Of a stretch of DNA of 64,000 bases, positions 34,976 through 44,300 are shown in pieces; positions within the stretch are counted from its first letter, which is position 1; the number at the start of each line of letters is the position of its first letter. The notes beneath the pieces are model-generated. The model saw only the letters and a program-made list of their open reading frames with translations, was not told where the DNA came from and ran no database searches. Source of the DNA: Devosia sp. 66-22 (lineage in GTDB: Bacteria; Pseudomonadota; Alphaproteobacteria; Rhizobiales; Devosiaceae); NCBI GenBank assembly GCA_001899065.1, contig MKUZ01000031.1:207687-271686 (forward strand), written 5' to 3'. The position numbers and the translations under genes are program-made.

Positions 34976-37966
34976 ATGACCCGACAGGAAAAGAACGAGC
35001 AGTTCTTACTTTCCTCTTTCCTCTACGGCGGCAACGCCACCTACATCGAGGACCTCTACACTCGCTTCAAGGCTGATCCGAAGTCCGTCGATCCGACCTG
35101 GGCCAGCTATTTCGGCCGGCTCGAGGATTCAGCGGCCGATGCGCGCAAGAACGCGGAAGGTCCGTCCTGGGCCCGGACCGACTGGCCGCAGCAGATCAAT
35201 GGCGAGCTGGTCTCGGCGCTCGACGGCAATTGGGGCGAACTGGTCGTCAAGACCAACGCTGCGCTTGGCAAGAAGGCCGCCGCCGACGGCGCTCCGGCCC
35301 CGAGCCAGGCCGATGTGCTGCAATCGGCGCGCGACTCGATCCGCGCCATCATGATGATCCGGGCCTATCGCTCGCGCGGGCATCTGCATGCCGACCTCGA
35401 TCCGCTGCGCCTCAAGCAGGACGAGCCGGCCACCGAGCTCGACCCCAAGACCTACGGCTTCACCGACGCCGACAATACGCGGCCGATCTTCATCGACAAT
35501 GTGCTGGGTCTCGAATTCGCGACGATCCCGCAGATGCTCGAGATCCTGCAACGCACCTACTGCTCGACCGTGGGCGTCGAGTACATGCACATGAACGATC
35601 CTGAGGCCAAGCAATGGGTCCAGGAGCGCATGGAGGGGCCCGACAAGGAGATCCGCTTCACGCCCGAGGGCAAGCGGGCCATCCTGAACAAGCTGATCGA
35701 AGCTGAGGGTTTCGAGAAGTTCCTCGACGTCAAGTATACGGGCACCAAGCGCTTCGGCCTCGACGGCTCGGAGGCGCTGATCCCGGCGCTCGAGCAGATC
35801 ATCAAGCGCGGCGGCGCGCTGGGGGTCAAGGACATCGTTCTAGGCATGGCGCATCGCGGCCGCCTGAACGTGCTCACCCAGGTGATGGCCAAGCCGCACC
35901 GCGCGCTGTTCCACGAGTTCAAGGGCGGTGCCTACTACTCCGAGGACGTCGAAGGCTCGGGCGACGTGAAGTACCACCTCGGGGCGTCGTCCGACCGCGA
36001 GTTCGACGGCAATTCGGTGCATTTGTCGCTGACCGCCAATCCGTCGCATCTCGAGATCGTCGATCCGGTGGTGCTGGGCAAGGCCCGCGCCAAGCAAGAC
36101 CAGCGCGCCGCGGTCAATGACCGCTTCGTCGAGCCGCGCCAGGTCGACCGCTCGGTGGTGCTGCCGCTGCTGATCCATGGCGATGCGGCCTTTGCCGGGC
36201 AGGGCGTGATCGCCGAGTGTCTCGGTCTGTCGGGCCTCAAGGGGCACCGCACGGGCGGCTCGCTGCATTTCGTCATCAACAACCAGATCGGCTTTACCAC
36301 CTCGCCGATGTATTCGCGCTCGTCGCCCTATCCCACCGACGTCGCCAAGATGATCGAGGCGCCGGTGTTCCATGTGAACGGCGACGATCCGGAAGCGGTG
36401 GTCTATGTGAGCAAGGTCGCGACCGAGTTCCGGCAGCGCTTCGGGCGCCCGGTGGTCATCGACATGTTCTGCTACCGTCGTTTTGGCCACAATGAAGGCG
36501 ACGAGCCCAGCTTCACCCAGCCTCTGATGTACTCCAAGATCCGGAGTCACAAGACGACGCTGGAACTGTATTCCGAACGGCTGATCGGCGAAGGCCTGCT
36601 GACCTCCGACGAGGTCGATGGACTCAAGGCCGAGTGGCGCGCCCGACTCGAATCCGAATTCGAACTGGGGCAGGATTTCCGCCCCAACAAGACCGACTGG
36701 CTCGACGGCCAGTGGAAGGACATGAAGCGTGCCGATGCGGACGGTCCGCGCCGCGGCGACACGGGCGTGGCGCTCGACCAGCTCGTGCGGATTGGCACGG
36801 CGCTCACCAAGGTGCCGGCGAGCTTCAACGTCCACAAGACGGTCAAGCGCTTCATGGACAGCCGCCTTGCCGCGATTGAAAGCGGCGAAGGCATCGACTG
36901 GGCGACCGGCGAAGCGCTGGCGTTCGGCACGCTGCTCGAAGAGGGGCACCCAGTGCGCCTGTCGGGGCAGGATTCCGAGCGTGGCACGTTCACCCAGCGC
37001 CACTCCGTGCTCAACGAGCAGGAGACCGGCGAGACCTATACGCCGCTCAACAATATCGGTCCCGACCAGGAACGCTACGAGGTCATCAACTCGATGCTCT
37101 CGGAAGAGGCGGTGCTCGGCTTCGAGTACGGCTATTCGCTGGCCGAACCCAACACGCTCACGCTGTGGGAAGCGCAGTTCGGTGACTTCGCCAATGGCGC
37201 GCAGGTGGTGGTGGACCAGTTCATCAGCTCTGGCGAACGCAAGTGGTTCCGCATGTCGGGCCTGGTGATGCTGCTGCCGCATGGCTATGAGGGGCAGGGG
37301 CCGGAGCATTCGTCGGCTCGCCTCGAGCGCTATCTGCAGCTGTGCGCCGAAGACAATATGCAGGTCGCCAACTGCACCACGCCGGCCAACTACTTCCACA
37401 TCCTGCGCCGGCAGGTGAAGCGCGATTTCCGCAAGCCGCTGATCCTGATGACGCCCAAGTCGCTGCTGCGCCACAAGCGCGCGACCTCGACGCTGAGCGA
37501 GCTGGGGCCGGAGAGCTGCTTCCATCGCCTGCTGTGGGACGACGCCGAGGCGCCCGGTCCCAAGAAGACGACGATCCAGCTCGCGCCCGACGACAAGATC
37601 CGCCGCGTGGTGCTGTGCTCGGGCAAGGTCTATTACGACCTGCTCGAGGATCGCGAGAAGCGCGGCATCAACGACGTCTACCTGCTCAGGCTGGAGCAGC
37701 TCTATCCGTTCCCGGCCAAGGCGCTGCTCGACGAGCTCAACCGCTTCAAGAATGCCGAAGTTGTCTGGTGCCAGGAAGAGCCCAAGAACATGGGCGGCTG
37801 GGCGTTCGTGCAGCCCTATGTCGACTGGGTGCTCGAGCAGATGGGCCGCACGCATGACCGTCCGCGCTATGTCGGCCGGCCGGCTTCGGCCTCGACGGCA
37901 ACGGGTTTGATGCGCACCCATCTTGCGCAATTGCAGGCTTTCCTCGAAGAAGCGTTCGCGAACTAA
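34976..37966 (+). CDS. sucA: 2-oxoglutarate dehydrogenase E1 component
   Basis: The thiamine-diphosphate-dependent decarboxylase of the 2-oxoglutarate dehydrogenase complex, 996 residues and full length. The N-terminal SSFLYGGNATYIEDLY interacts with E2. GMAHRGRLNVL, HLGASSDREFDGNSVHLSLTANPSHLE, GDAAFAGQG and the ThDP segment around FTTSPMYSRSSPYPTDVAKM are present. It is followed by sucB after 12 bases. Confidence 0.98.
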   Translation: MTRQEKNEQFLLSSFLYGGNATYIEDLYTRFKADPKSVDPTWASYFGRLEDSAADARKNAEGPSWARTDWPQQINGELVSALDGNWGELVVKTNAALGKKAAADGAPAPSQADVLQSARDSIRAIMMIRAYRSRGHLHADLDPLRLKQDEPATELDPKTYGFTDADNTRPIFIDNVLGLEFATIPQMLEILQRTYCSTVGVEYMHMNDPEAKQWVQERMEGPDKEIRFTPEGKRAILNKLIEAEGFEKFLDVKYTGTKRFGLDGSEALIPALEQIIKRGGALGVKDIVLGMAHRGRLNVLTQVMAKPHRALFHEFKGGAYYSEDVEGSGDVKYHLGASSDREFDGNSVHLSLTANPSHLEIVDPVVLGKARAKQDQRAAVNDRFVEPRQVDRSVVLPLLIHGDAAFAGQGVIAECLGLSGLKGHRTGGSLHFVINNQIGFTTSPMYSRSSPYPTDVAKMIEAPVFHVNGDDPEAVVYVSKVATEFRQRFGRPVVIDMFCYRRFGHNEGDEPSFTQPLMYSKIRSHKTTLELYSERLIGEGLLTSDEVDGLKAEWRARLESEFELGQDFRPNKTDWLDGQWKDMKRADADGPRRGDTGVALDQLVRIGTALTKVPASFNVHKTVKRFMDSRLAAIESGEGIDWATGEALAFGTLLEEGHPVRLSGQDSERGTFTQRHSVLNEQETGETYTPLNNIGPDQERYEVINSMLSEEAVLGFEYGYSLAEPNTLTLWEAQFGDFANGAQVVVDQFISSGERKWFRMSGLVMLLPHGYEGQGPEHSSARLERYLQLCAEDNMQVANCTTPANYFHILRRQVKRDFRKPLILMTPKSLLRHKRATSTLSELGPESCFHRLLWDDAEAPGPKKTTIQLAPDDKIRRVVLCSGKVYYDLLEDREKRGINDVYLLRLEQLYPFPAKALLDELNRFKNAEVVWCQEEPKNMGGWAFVQPYVDWVLEQMGRTHDRPRYVGRPASASTATGLMRTHLAQLQAFLEEAFAN

Positions 37967-37978
37967 GGACCGAGAGAC

Positions 37979-39304
37979 ATGGCAACCGACATCCGAGTTC
38001 CGGCGCTGGGCGAAAGCGTCACCGAAGCGACCATCGGACAATGGTTCAAGAAAGTGGGCGACACCGTCGCCGCCGATGAGCCGGTTGTCGAGCTCGAAAC
38101 CGACAAGGTCACCATCGAAGTGCCGGCTCCGTCGGCCGGCGTGCTGCAGGCGATCTCGGCCAATCCGGGCGACACGGTCAATGTGGGCGCGCTGATCGGC
38201 GCCATCGGCGAGGGTGCCGCGGCGCCCGCCCCGAAGGCACCTGAGCCGCCCAAGCCCGCTGCTGCCACGGCAGCGCCTGCGGCTCCGGCCTTCAAGCCCG
38301 AACCGGCGCCGCCGGCTCCGGGCAATGGCGGTGCCGCTCCGGCGCCGGCTCCGTCGGCGCAGAAGCTGATTGCCGAGAACGGTCTCAGTGCCGGCGACAT
38401 TAACGGCTCGGGCCGCCACGGCCAGGTGCTCAAGGAAGACGTGCTCGCGGCCATGAGCCGTCCGGCGGCTCCGGCCGCCGCGCCGGCGCAGAGCGCGGTC
38501 TCGGGTTCGGCCGCCGTTGCGCCGCGTCCGGCTCCGGCGCCTGTCGCTGCACCCGCTCCGGCGCCGGCCCCCGTGCCGCGCGCTCCGGTCGCGGTTGCCG
38601 ACGAATCGCGCGAAGAGCGCGTGAAGATGACGCGCCTGCGCGCCACCATCGCGCGGCGCTTGAAGGATGCGCAGAACACCGCCGCCATGCTCACCACCTT
38701 CAACGAGGTGGACATGAAGCCGGTGATGGATCTGCGCGCTCAGTACAAGGATCTGTTCGAAAAGAAGCACGGCGTGAAGCTGGGCTTCATGGGCTTTTTC
38801 ACCAAGGCGGTCGTGCACGCCCTCAAGGAAATCCCCAACGTCAATGCCGAGATCGACGGCGACGAGATCGTCTACAAGAATTATGCCCATATCGGCATCG
38901 CCGTGGGCACCGATCGCGGCCTCGTGGTGCCCGTAGTGCGCGATGCGGACAAGCTGTCGATCGCCGGCATCGAAAAGGACATCGGCCGGCTGGGCAAGCT
39001 CGCCCGCGACGGTGCGCTGTCGATGGCCGACATGCAGGGCGGCACCTTCACCATCACCAATGGTGGCGTCTATGGCTCACTGATGTCGACGCCGATCCTC
39101 AACGCGCCGCAGTCGGGCATCCTAGGCATGCACAAGATCCAGGAGCGGCCGGTGGTGGTCGACGGGCAGATCGTGGTGCGGCCGATGATGTATCTGGCGC
39201 TCAGCTACGATCACCGCATCGTCGACGGCAAGGAAGCCGTGACCTTCCTGGTGCGCGTCAAGGAGAGCCTCGAGGCGCCGGAGCGTCTGGTTCTCGACCT
39301 CTAG
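37979..39304 (+). CDS. sucB: dihydrolipoyl succinyltransferase, E2 of 2-oxoglutarate dehydrogenase
   Basis: 441 residues in three modules. The lipoyl domain (about 1-75) has its modified lysine in [12 protein letters not shown] Pro/Ala-rich linker with a peripheral subunit-binding domain ([25 protein letters not shown]) follows. The catalytic domain carries the active-site His in [16 protein letters not shown]. Long Ala/Pro linkers flank the binding domain. It is in the operon with sucA. Confidence 0.98.
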   Translation: MATDIRVPALGESVTEATIGQWFKKVGDTVAADEPVVELETDKVTIEVPAPSAGVLQAISANPGDTVNVGALIGAIGEGAAAPAPKAPEPPKPAAATAAPAAPAFKPEPAPPAPGNGGAAPAPAPSAQKLIAENGLSAGDINGSGRHGQVLKEDVLAAMSRPAAPAAAPAQSAVSGSAAVAPRPAPAPVAAPAPAPAPVPRAPVAVADESREERVKMTRLRATIARRLKDAQNTAAMLTTFNEVDMKPVMDLRAQYKDLFEKKHGVKLGFMGFFTKAVVHALKEIPNVNAEIDGDEIVYKNYAHIGIAVGTDRGLVVPVVRDADKLSIAGIEKDIGRLGKLARDGALSMADMQGGTFTITNGGVYGSLMSTPILNAPQSGILGMHKIQERPVVVDGQIVVRPMMYLALSYDHRIVDGKEAVTFLVRVKESLEAPERLVLDL

Positions 39305-39317
39305 GGGGCCGAGACCG

Positions 39318-40082
39318 ATGCCGCAGCAAAACGGCGTTCTCATCGTCACCGGCGGCAGTCGCGGCATCGGCGCCGCGACGTCGCTGCTTGGCGCCGAGCG
39401 CGGTTATGCGGTGGTCGTCAACTACACGAACAATGTCGCGGCGGCGGAGCAGGTCTGTGCCCGCATCCACCAGCAGGGCGGCGAAGCGGTCGCGGTGCGC
39501 GGCGATGTCGCCAATCCCGCGGATGTCGAACACATCTTCCAGGCAGCCGACCGGCTGGGCACGCTCACCGGCCTAGTCAACAATGCCGGCATGATCTATC
39601 CCGCCCAGCGGCTTGACGAGATGGACAATGACCGTCTGCGCCGCTCCTTCGAGGTCAATGTGTTCGGCACCTTCTACTGCGCGCGCGAAGCGGTGAAGCG
39701 GATGTCGACCCGGCATGGCGGCAATGGCGGGGCCATCGTCAACATCAGCTCGGGGGCGAGCAAGGTGGGCGGTGGCGGCACCTATCTCGACTACGCCGCG
39801 GCCAAGGGCGCCATCGACACCTTCACGGTGGGCCTTGCGACCGAAGTCGCGGCCGAGGGCATCCGCGTCAACAATGTACGCCCCGGCGTCATCGAGACCG
39901 AGATCCACGCTTCCGCCGGCGATCCCGGCCGGGTGCAGCGCATGGTCTCGCAATTGCCCATGGCGCGGGCCGGCACTGCTGAAGAGGTCGCCAGGGCCAT
40001 CCTCTGGCTGCTGTCGGACGAGAGCTCCTATTCCACCGGCACCACCGTCACGGTCAGCGGCGGCCGGGCCATTCTCCCCTAG
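39318..40082 (+). CDS. SDR-family oxidoreductase
   Basis: A 254-residue classical short-chain dehydrogenase. The cofactor motif TGGSRGIGAA is at residues 11-20, then NNAG, a Ser in NISSGAS, and catalytic Tyr159/Lys163 (YAAAK). The C-terminal YSTGTTVTVSGGR is typical. NADP preference is likely from the Arg in the glycine motif. It lies between sucB and lpdA, though it has no known part in the complex; the substrate is unknown. Confidence 0.92.
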   Translation: MPQQNGVLIVTGGSRGIGAATSLLGAERGYAVVVNYTNNVAAAEQVCARIHQQGGEAVAVRGDVANPADVEHIFQAADRLGTLTGLVNNAGMIYPAQRLDEMDNDRLRRSFEVNVFGTFYCAREAVKRMSTRHGGNGGAIVNISSGASKVGGGGTYLDYAAAKGAIDTFTVGLATEVAAEGIRVNNVRPGVIETEIHASAGDPGRVQRMVSQLPMARAGTAEEVARAILWLLSDESSYSTGTTVTVSGGRAILP

Positions 40083-40090
40083 GATTGCCG

Positions 40091-40480
40091 ATGACCACCG
40101 AACTCTGGCTGCTGTTCCTGAGCCTGCCGCTCTATGGGCTCTACCTCGGTGCCCAGTCGCTGATCTTCCGCTGGAAGCATGGCGTGCTGTATGCCGCCTC
40201 CGCCCGCGACGAGGAGTTGCCGGAGGGCGAGCTGCTCGGCCGCGCCGAACGGGCGCTCAAGAACTTCCAGGAGACGTGGCTGGTCTACGTGGTCCTGATC
40301 CTGATCGCCCACCTCGCCATGCCCGGCGACACGCTGATCTTCTGGGGCGCGGTGGTGTGGGGCGTCGCCCGCATCGCCTACCTGCCGCTCTATCTGGCCG
40401 GCACGTTCATGGTGCGCTCCATTGTGTGGAATGTCTCGCTGATCGGGCTTGCCATGATGGTGTGGGGCGTTCTGTTCTAG
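40091..40480 (+). CDS. MAPEG-family membrane protein
   Basis: 129 residues with four hydrophobic helices. RAERALKNFQETWLVYVV contains the Arg/Asn/Glu pattern of the MAPEG glutathione-dependent enzyme family (eicosanoid and glutathione metabolism). WGVARIAYLPLYLAG is the second conserved part. The ATG at 40091 is preferred over a TTG at 40085. The activity is unknown. Confidence 0.82.
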   Translation: MTTELWLLFLSLPLYGLYLGAQSLIFRWKHGVLYAASARDEELPEGELLGRAERALKNFQETWLVYVVLILIAHLAMPGDTLIFWGAVVWGVARIAYLPLYLAGTFMVRSIVWNVSLIGLAMMVWGVLF

Positions 40481-40535
40481 TTTTCCGGGCGTTCAGCGAC
40501 TACATAGACGGCACAGCAAAGCAGGAATCTTCGCC

Positions 40536-41945
40536 ATGGCGGACCAATTCGACCTCACCGTGATCGGCTCGGGCCCGGGCGGCTATGTGTGCGCCATCCG
40601 CGCGGCGCAGCTCGGCATGAAAGTGGCCGTGGTCGAGAAGATGCCAACCTTCGGCGGCACCTGCCTCAACATCGGCTGCATCCCCTCCAAGGCGCTGCTG
40701 CATGCGAGCGAGCTGTTCGAGGAAGCGGGTCATAATTTCAGCCACCTCGGCATCGACATCCCGCCGCCGCAGCTCAACCTGGCGCAGATGATGACGCACA
40801 AGGACGAGACGGTGGCCGCCAACGTCAACGGCGTCTCCTTCCTGTTCAAGAAGAACAAGATCACGCCCTTCACCGGCACCGGCTCCATCGCCGGCCCGGG
40901 CAAGGTGAAGGTCGCGCTGGCGGGCGGCGGCGAGCAGGTGATCGAGAGCAAGCACGTCGTCATTGCGACGGGCTCGGTGCCGGCGACACTGCCGGGGATC
41001 GACATCGACGAGGAACGCGTCGTTACCTCCACCGGCGCCCTGGCGCTCGGCACCGTGCCGGAGCGGCTGCTGGTGATCGGCGCAGGCGTGATCGGACTGG
41101 AACTGGGTTCCGTCTGGGCGCGCCTTGGTTCCAAGGTCACGGTGGTCGAATTCCTCGACCGCATCCTTCCCGGCATGGATTCTGAAGTGGCGCGGCAGTT
41201 CCAGCGCATCCTGCAGAAGCAGGGCATGGAGTTCCGCCTTTCCTCCAAGGTCAAGTCGATCGACAAGCAGGACGACGGCTCGCTCACCGTGCGCATCGAG
41301 CCGGCACAGGGCGGCGACATGCAGATCATCGATGCCGATGTCGCGCTCGTCGCCATCGGCCGCAAGCCCTACACGCAGGCACTGGGCCTCGAGACGGTGG
41401 GCATCGTGCTCGACGAGCGCGGCCGCGTGCCGGTCAGCCCCGCCTATGGCACCACGGCCGAGAATGTCTATGCCATCGGCGACGTGATCGTCGGCCCCAT
41501 GCTCGCGCACAAGGCCGAGGACGAAGGCATTGCCGTGGCCGAGATCATCGCCGGCCAGCATGGCCATGTGAACTATGGCGCCATGCCGTCGGTGGTCTAC
41601 ACCAATCCCGAGATCGCTTCGGTGGGCAAGACCGAGGACGAGCTCAAGGCCGCCGGCATCGACTACAAGGTTGGCAAGTTCCCCTTCACCGCCAATGGCC
41701 GCGCCAAGGCGCAGCTTGCAACGCAAGGCTTCGTCAAGATCCTCGCCGATGTCGCCACCGACCGCGTGCTGGGCGCTCATATCGTGGGCAAGAATGCCTC
41801 CGAGATGATCGAGGCGTTGACGGTGCTGATGGAATTCTCCGGCTCCGCCGAAGACCTCGCCCGCACCACCGCCGCCCACCCGACGCTGTCGGAAGCGATC
41901 CGCGAGGCGGCGCTGATGTGCGGCGACGGGGCGATTCACATCTAG
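40536..41945 (+). CDS. lpdA: dihydrolipoyl dehydrogenase
   Basis: E3 of the 2-oxoglutarate (and possibly pyruvate) dehydrogenase complex, 469 residues. FAD motif GSGPGGYVCA, redox disulfide Cys43/Cys48 in GGTCLNIGCIPSK, NAD motif GAGVIGLELGSVW, and the C-terminal active-site His in AAHPTLSEA. It ends the sucAB cluster. Confidence 0.98.
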   Translation: MADQFDLTVIGSGPGGYVCAIRAAQLGMKVAVVEKMPTFGGTCLNIGCIPSKALLHASELFEEAGHNFSHLGIDIPPPQLNLAQMMTHKDETVAANVNGVSFLFKKNKITPFTGTGSIAGPGKVKVALAGGGEQVIESKHVVIATGSVPATLPGIDIDEERVVTSTGALALGTVPERLLVIGAGVIGLELGSVWARLGSKVTVVEFLDRILPGMDSEVARQFQRILQKQGMEFRLSSKVKSIDKQDDGSLTVRIEPAQGGDMQIIDADVALVAIGRKPYTQALGLETVGIVLDERGRVPVSPAYGTTAENVYAIGDVIVGPMLAHKAEDEGIAVAEIIAGQHGHVNYGAMPSVVYTNPEIASVGKTEDELKAAGIDYKVGKFPFTANGRAKAQLATQGFVKILADVATDRVLGAHIVGKNASEMIEALTVLMEFSGSAEDLARTTAAHPTLSEAIREAALMCGDGAIHI

Positions 41946-41991
41946 CTCAGGCTTTGGAACGCGATCAGCGCGTCGCCGCGTACGTGGGGGC

Positions 41992-42016
41992 TGGGTCCCG
42001 GCTTCGCTGGGATGAC
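41992..42016. repeat. TGGGTCCCGG...GGGATGAC palindrome
   Basis: TCCCGGC-TTC-GCTGGGA stem-loop followed by TGAC. In reverse it reads GTCATCCC...GGGACCCA, the same family as the element at 62280-62356. It lies after the lpdA stop and between convergent genes, so it may help terminate both. Confidence 0.5.
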
Positions 42017-42057
42017 ATCAGTGGAACGCTGGTAGCTGCGATTCGTGTCCGGGCCAC

Positions 42058-43032
42058 CTAGGGCTCGACCTCGGCTGCTGCGACGTCCGCGGGCTTCGGC
42101 TTGCGCTTGCGGCCGAAGAGCCAGACGCCGAACAGGACCAGGGCCGTGCCGGCGGCGTGCCAGAGGGTGAAGTTCTCGCCCAGCACGCTGATGGCAAGGC
42201 TCACCGTCACCACCGGCGACACGTTGCCGATGATGGCCGTGCGCTCGGGGCCGATCATGCCGATGGCGCCCGAGATGCAGTAGGCGGGGAGCACGGTCGA
42301 GATCAGGCCGACGGCCAGCATCAGCACGAGGCCGTAGCCGTCGATGGCGAGGTCGCTGAGCGGGTGCGAAGCGAGGAAATGGATGATGACGGCGGGGCCT
42401 GCCGCGCTCATGGCGATCGAGGTGAAGAGCTGCGCGCCGAGGCGGTCGATCAGCGGCTTGGCGAGAATCTGGTAGGCGGCGTAGACAACGGCCGAGCCGA
42501 AGACCAGCAGCGAGCCGAGCACGACGTTGTCGCCCTCGATGGCGAAGTCGGTCGCAAAGATGAGCGCGATGCCGCAATAGCTCACCACCAGGGCCGCGAG
42601 CATCAGCGGCGTGACCTGCCGCCTGAAGAACAGCGCTCCAAACAGCAGCACGAAGAACGGGTAGGTGAGCAGGATCAGCCGGTCGAGCTGCGCCGTGATG
42701 TAGGTGAGCGCCGAGAAATCGAGGTAGCTCGCCACGTAGTAACCGAGGAGGCCGACGCCCATTGCCTGCAGCAGCGTAGTGCGCGTCAGCACCGGGGTGG
42801 CATCGCTGCCGGCTTCCGCGCGCTTCCGGCGATAGCCCAGCACGCCCAGCGTCACGAACACCGGCACCGACACGATCATGCGCCAGGTGAGCGTCGTCAG
42901 CGTGTCGATGCCGACGCCGAGCGCCAGCTTGTTGAAGATGCCCTTGGTGGCAAAGAAGGCGGCGCCGAGCAGCGCGAGGGCGATGCCGAGCATCTGGCGG
43001 GAAGCGAGCGGGGAAGCTGAAGCGGTGGTCAT
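42058..43032 (-). CDS. DMT-superfamily (EamA) exporter
   Basis: 324 residues with about ten helices in two EamA repeats. LALLGAAFFATKGIFNKLALG at the start and ISGAIGMIGPERTAIIGNVSPVVTVSLAISVLGE in the second repeat are typical. The C-terminal tail RKRKPKPADV is cytoplasmic. It is unlike the exporter at 2554-3432 in detail. The substrate is unknown. The 190-base gap downstream of its start, up to xerC, shows nothing beyond weak palindromes. Confidence 0.88.
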   Translation of the reverse strand: MTTASASPLASRQMLGIALALLGAAFFATKGIFNKLALGVGIDTLTTLTWRMIVSVPVFVTLGVLGYRRKRAEAGSDATPVLTRTTLLQAMGVGLLGYYVASYLDFSALTYITAQLDRLILLTYPFFVLLFGALFFRRQVTPLMLAALVVSYCGIALIFATDFAIEGDNVVLGSLLVFGSAVVYAAYQILAKPLIDRLGAQLFTSIAMSAAGPAVIIHFLASHPLSDLAIDGYGLVLMLAVGLISTVLPAYCISGAIGMIGPERTAIIGNVSPVVTVSLAISVLGENFTLWHAAGTALVLFGVWLFGRKRKPKPADVAAAEVEP

Positions 43033-43222
43033 CGGGGTTCCGTTATCGTCGCCCCGCCCTGGATCACCGGATAGGTCCCGCGCCAGAGGCGGGGCCGGTG
43101 CGTGAGGTCAATGAACGCGCGCGCCGGTCCCGAGGGAGCCGGTAATCATGATGCCGATGGTGCGCAGCGCGGTCATGCCAGCGTTGCTACGCCTGGTGCC
43201 GGGCCGTGTAAAGGGCGAGGGC

Positions 43223-44158
43223 TCACCCCGCCCTGCTGCGCGGATGGGCCGCCCGGTAGGCGTCGAGCAGGCGTTCGGTGTCGACGGCGGTGTAGATCTG
43301 GGTGGTCGACAGCGAGGCGTGGCCGAGCAGTTCCTGGATGGCGCGCAGGTCGCCGCCGCGACCGAGCAGGTGGGTGGCGAAGCTGTGGCGCAGGGCGTGC
43401 GGGGTAGCAGACGGCGGCAGGCCAACGGCGCCGCGCAGTTGCGCCATGCGCAACTGGATTAGCCGCGGCGACAGCACGCCGCCCTTGACGCCGCGGAACA
43501 GCGGTTGGCTCGGCGTCAACGGGAAGGGGCAGAGGCCCTGATACGTGTCGATGCTGGCGCGGACGCTGTCGATCAGCGGCACCAGCCGCGTCTTGCCGCC
43601 CTTGCCGGTGACGCGCAAAGCGGGGCCGTCGAGATCGGCGCGGCTCAGCGCCAGTGCTTCGGAGATGCGGAGGCCGGCGCCGTAGCAGAGCGAGAGCACC
43701 GCCATGTCGCGCGCCGCGACCCAGGGCCGGTCCTCAAGCTCGTCGGTGGTCGCGATGGTCGCCTTGGCTTCGAGCACGGTCAGCGCCTTGGGCAGCGACT
43801 TCTTCGCTTTGGGCGTGCGCACGATGTTGAGCGCTTCGGTCGACAGCACGCCTTCGCGTTCGAGGAAGCGGAAGAACGATTTGATAGCGCTCAGCGTGCG
43901 GGCGAGCGAGCGGGGCTCGATCCCGTCTTCGCGCCGGCTCGCCATAAAGGCGCGCACATCGGCGCCGCGCATGTCGCGCAGCGTCGCGGTGGTCACCGGA
44001 CCGCCGGCGTGGGGGCCGAGGAAATTGATGAACTGGCCGAGGTCCCGCTGGTAGGCCTCGGTCGTCTTGGGCGCGAGCCGCCGGACGCTCTGCAGGTCGC
44101 GCAGCCAGCGCACGATCTGGGTGTTGATCTCGTCGTCGGCGATCAGGGCAGTGGACAT
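43223..44158 (-). CDS. xerC: tyrosine recombinase XerC
   Basis: Resolves chromosome dimers at dif with XerD. The 311-residue protein has an N-terminal SAM-like domain (LAPKTTEAYQRDLGQF) and a catalytic domain with Arg in GLRISEAL, Lys in TGKGGKTR, HALRHSFATH and Tyr in STTQIYTAVD. All catalytic residues are seen. Proximity to priA matches the chromosomal xerC of rhizobial genomes rather than a phage integrase. Confidence 0.92.
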   Translation of the reverse strand: MSTALIADDEINTQIVRWLRDLQSVRRLAPKTTEAYQRDLGQFINFLGPHAGGPVTTATLRDMRGADVRAFMASRREDGIEPRSLARTLSAIKSFFRFLEREGVLSTEALNIVRTPKAKKSLPKALTVLEAKATIATTDELEDRPWVAARDMAVLSLCYGAGLRISEALALSRADLDGPALRVTGKGGKTRLVPLIDSVRASIDTYQGLCPFPLTPSQPLFRGVKGGVLSPRLIQLRMAQLRGAVGLPPSATPHALRHSFATHLLGRGGDLRAIQELLGHASLSTTQIYTAVDTERLLDAYRAAHPRSRAG

Positions 44159-44300
44159 GGGTCGAGACTAGGCAGTTGATGTGAACGATGGGTTGAAGGA
44201 GTCGCTATGCCGATCGGCGATCGATGGCCGGCGCGACGCGGTGTTCCTCGTGAGCAAGGTGATCTAGTGGCGGTGGCGCGAAGCAGCTAAGGCTCGACTG

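Noticed and set aside
35840-38890. A very long open frame antisense to sucA/sucB (about 1,000 codons)
   Set aside because: It is rich in His, Arg and Leu with no domain, lies opposite two certain genes, and is a by-product of GC-rich codon usage.
43033-43222. The gap before xerC examined for dif or an attachment site
   Set aside because: No dif-like 28-base arm pair was recognised; only weak palindromes are present.
43223-44158. The tyrosine recombinase as evidence of a mobile element
   Set aside because: It matches chromosomal XerC and has housekeeping neighbours, with no cargo or repeats.
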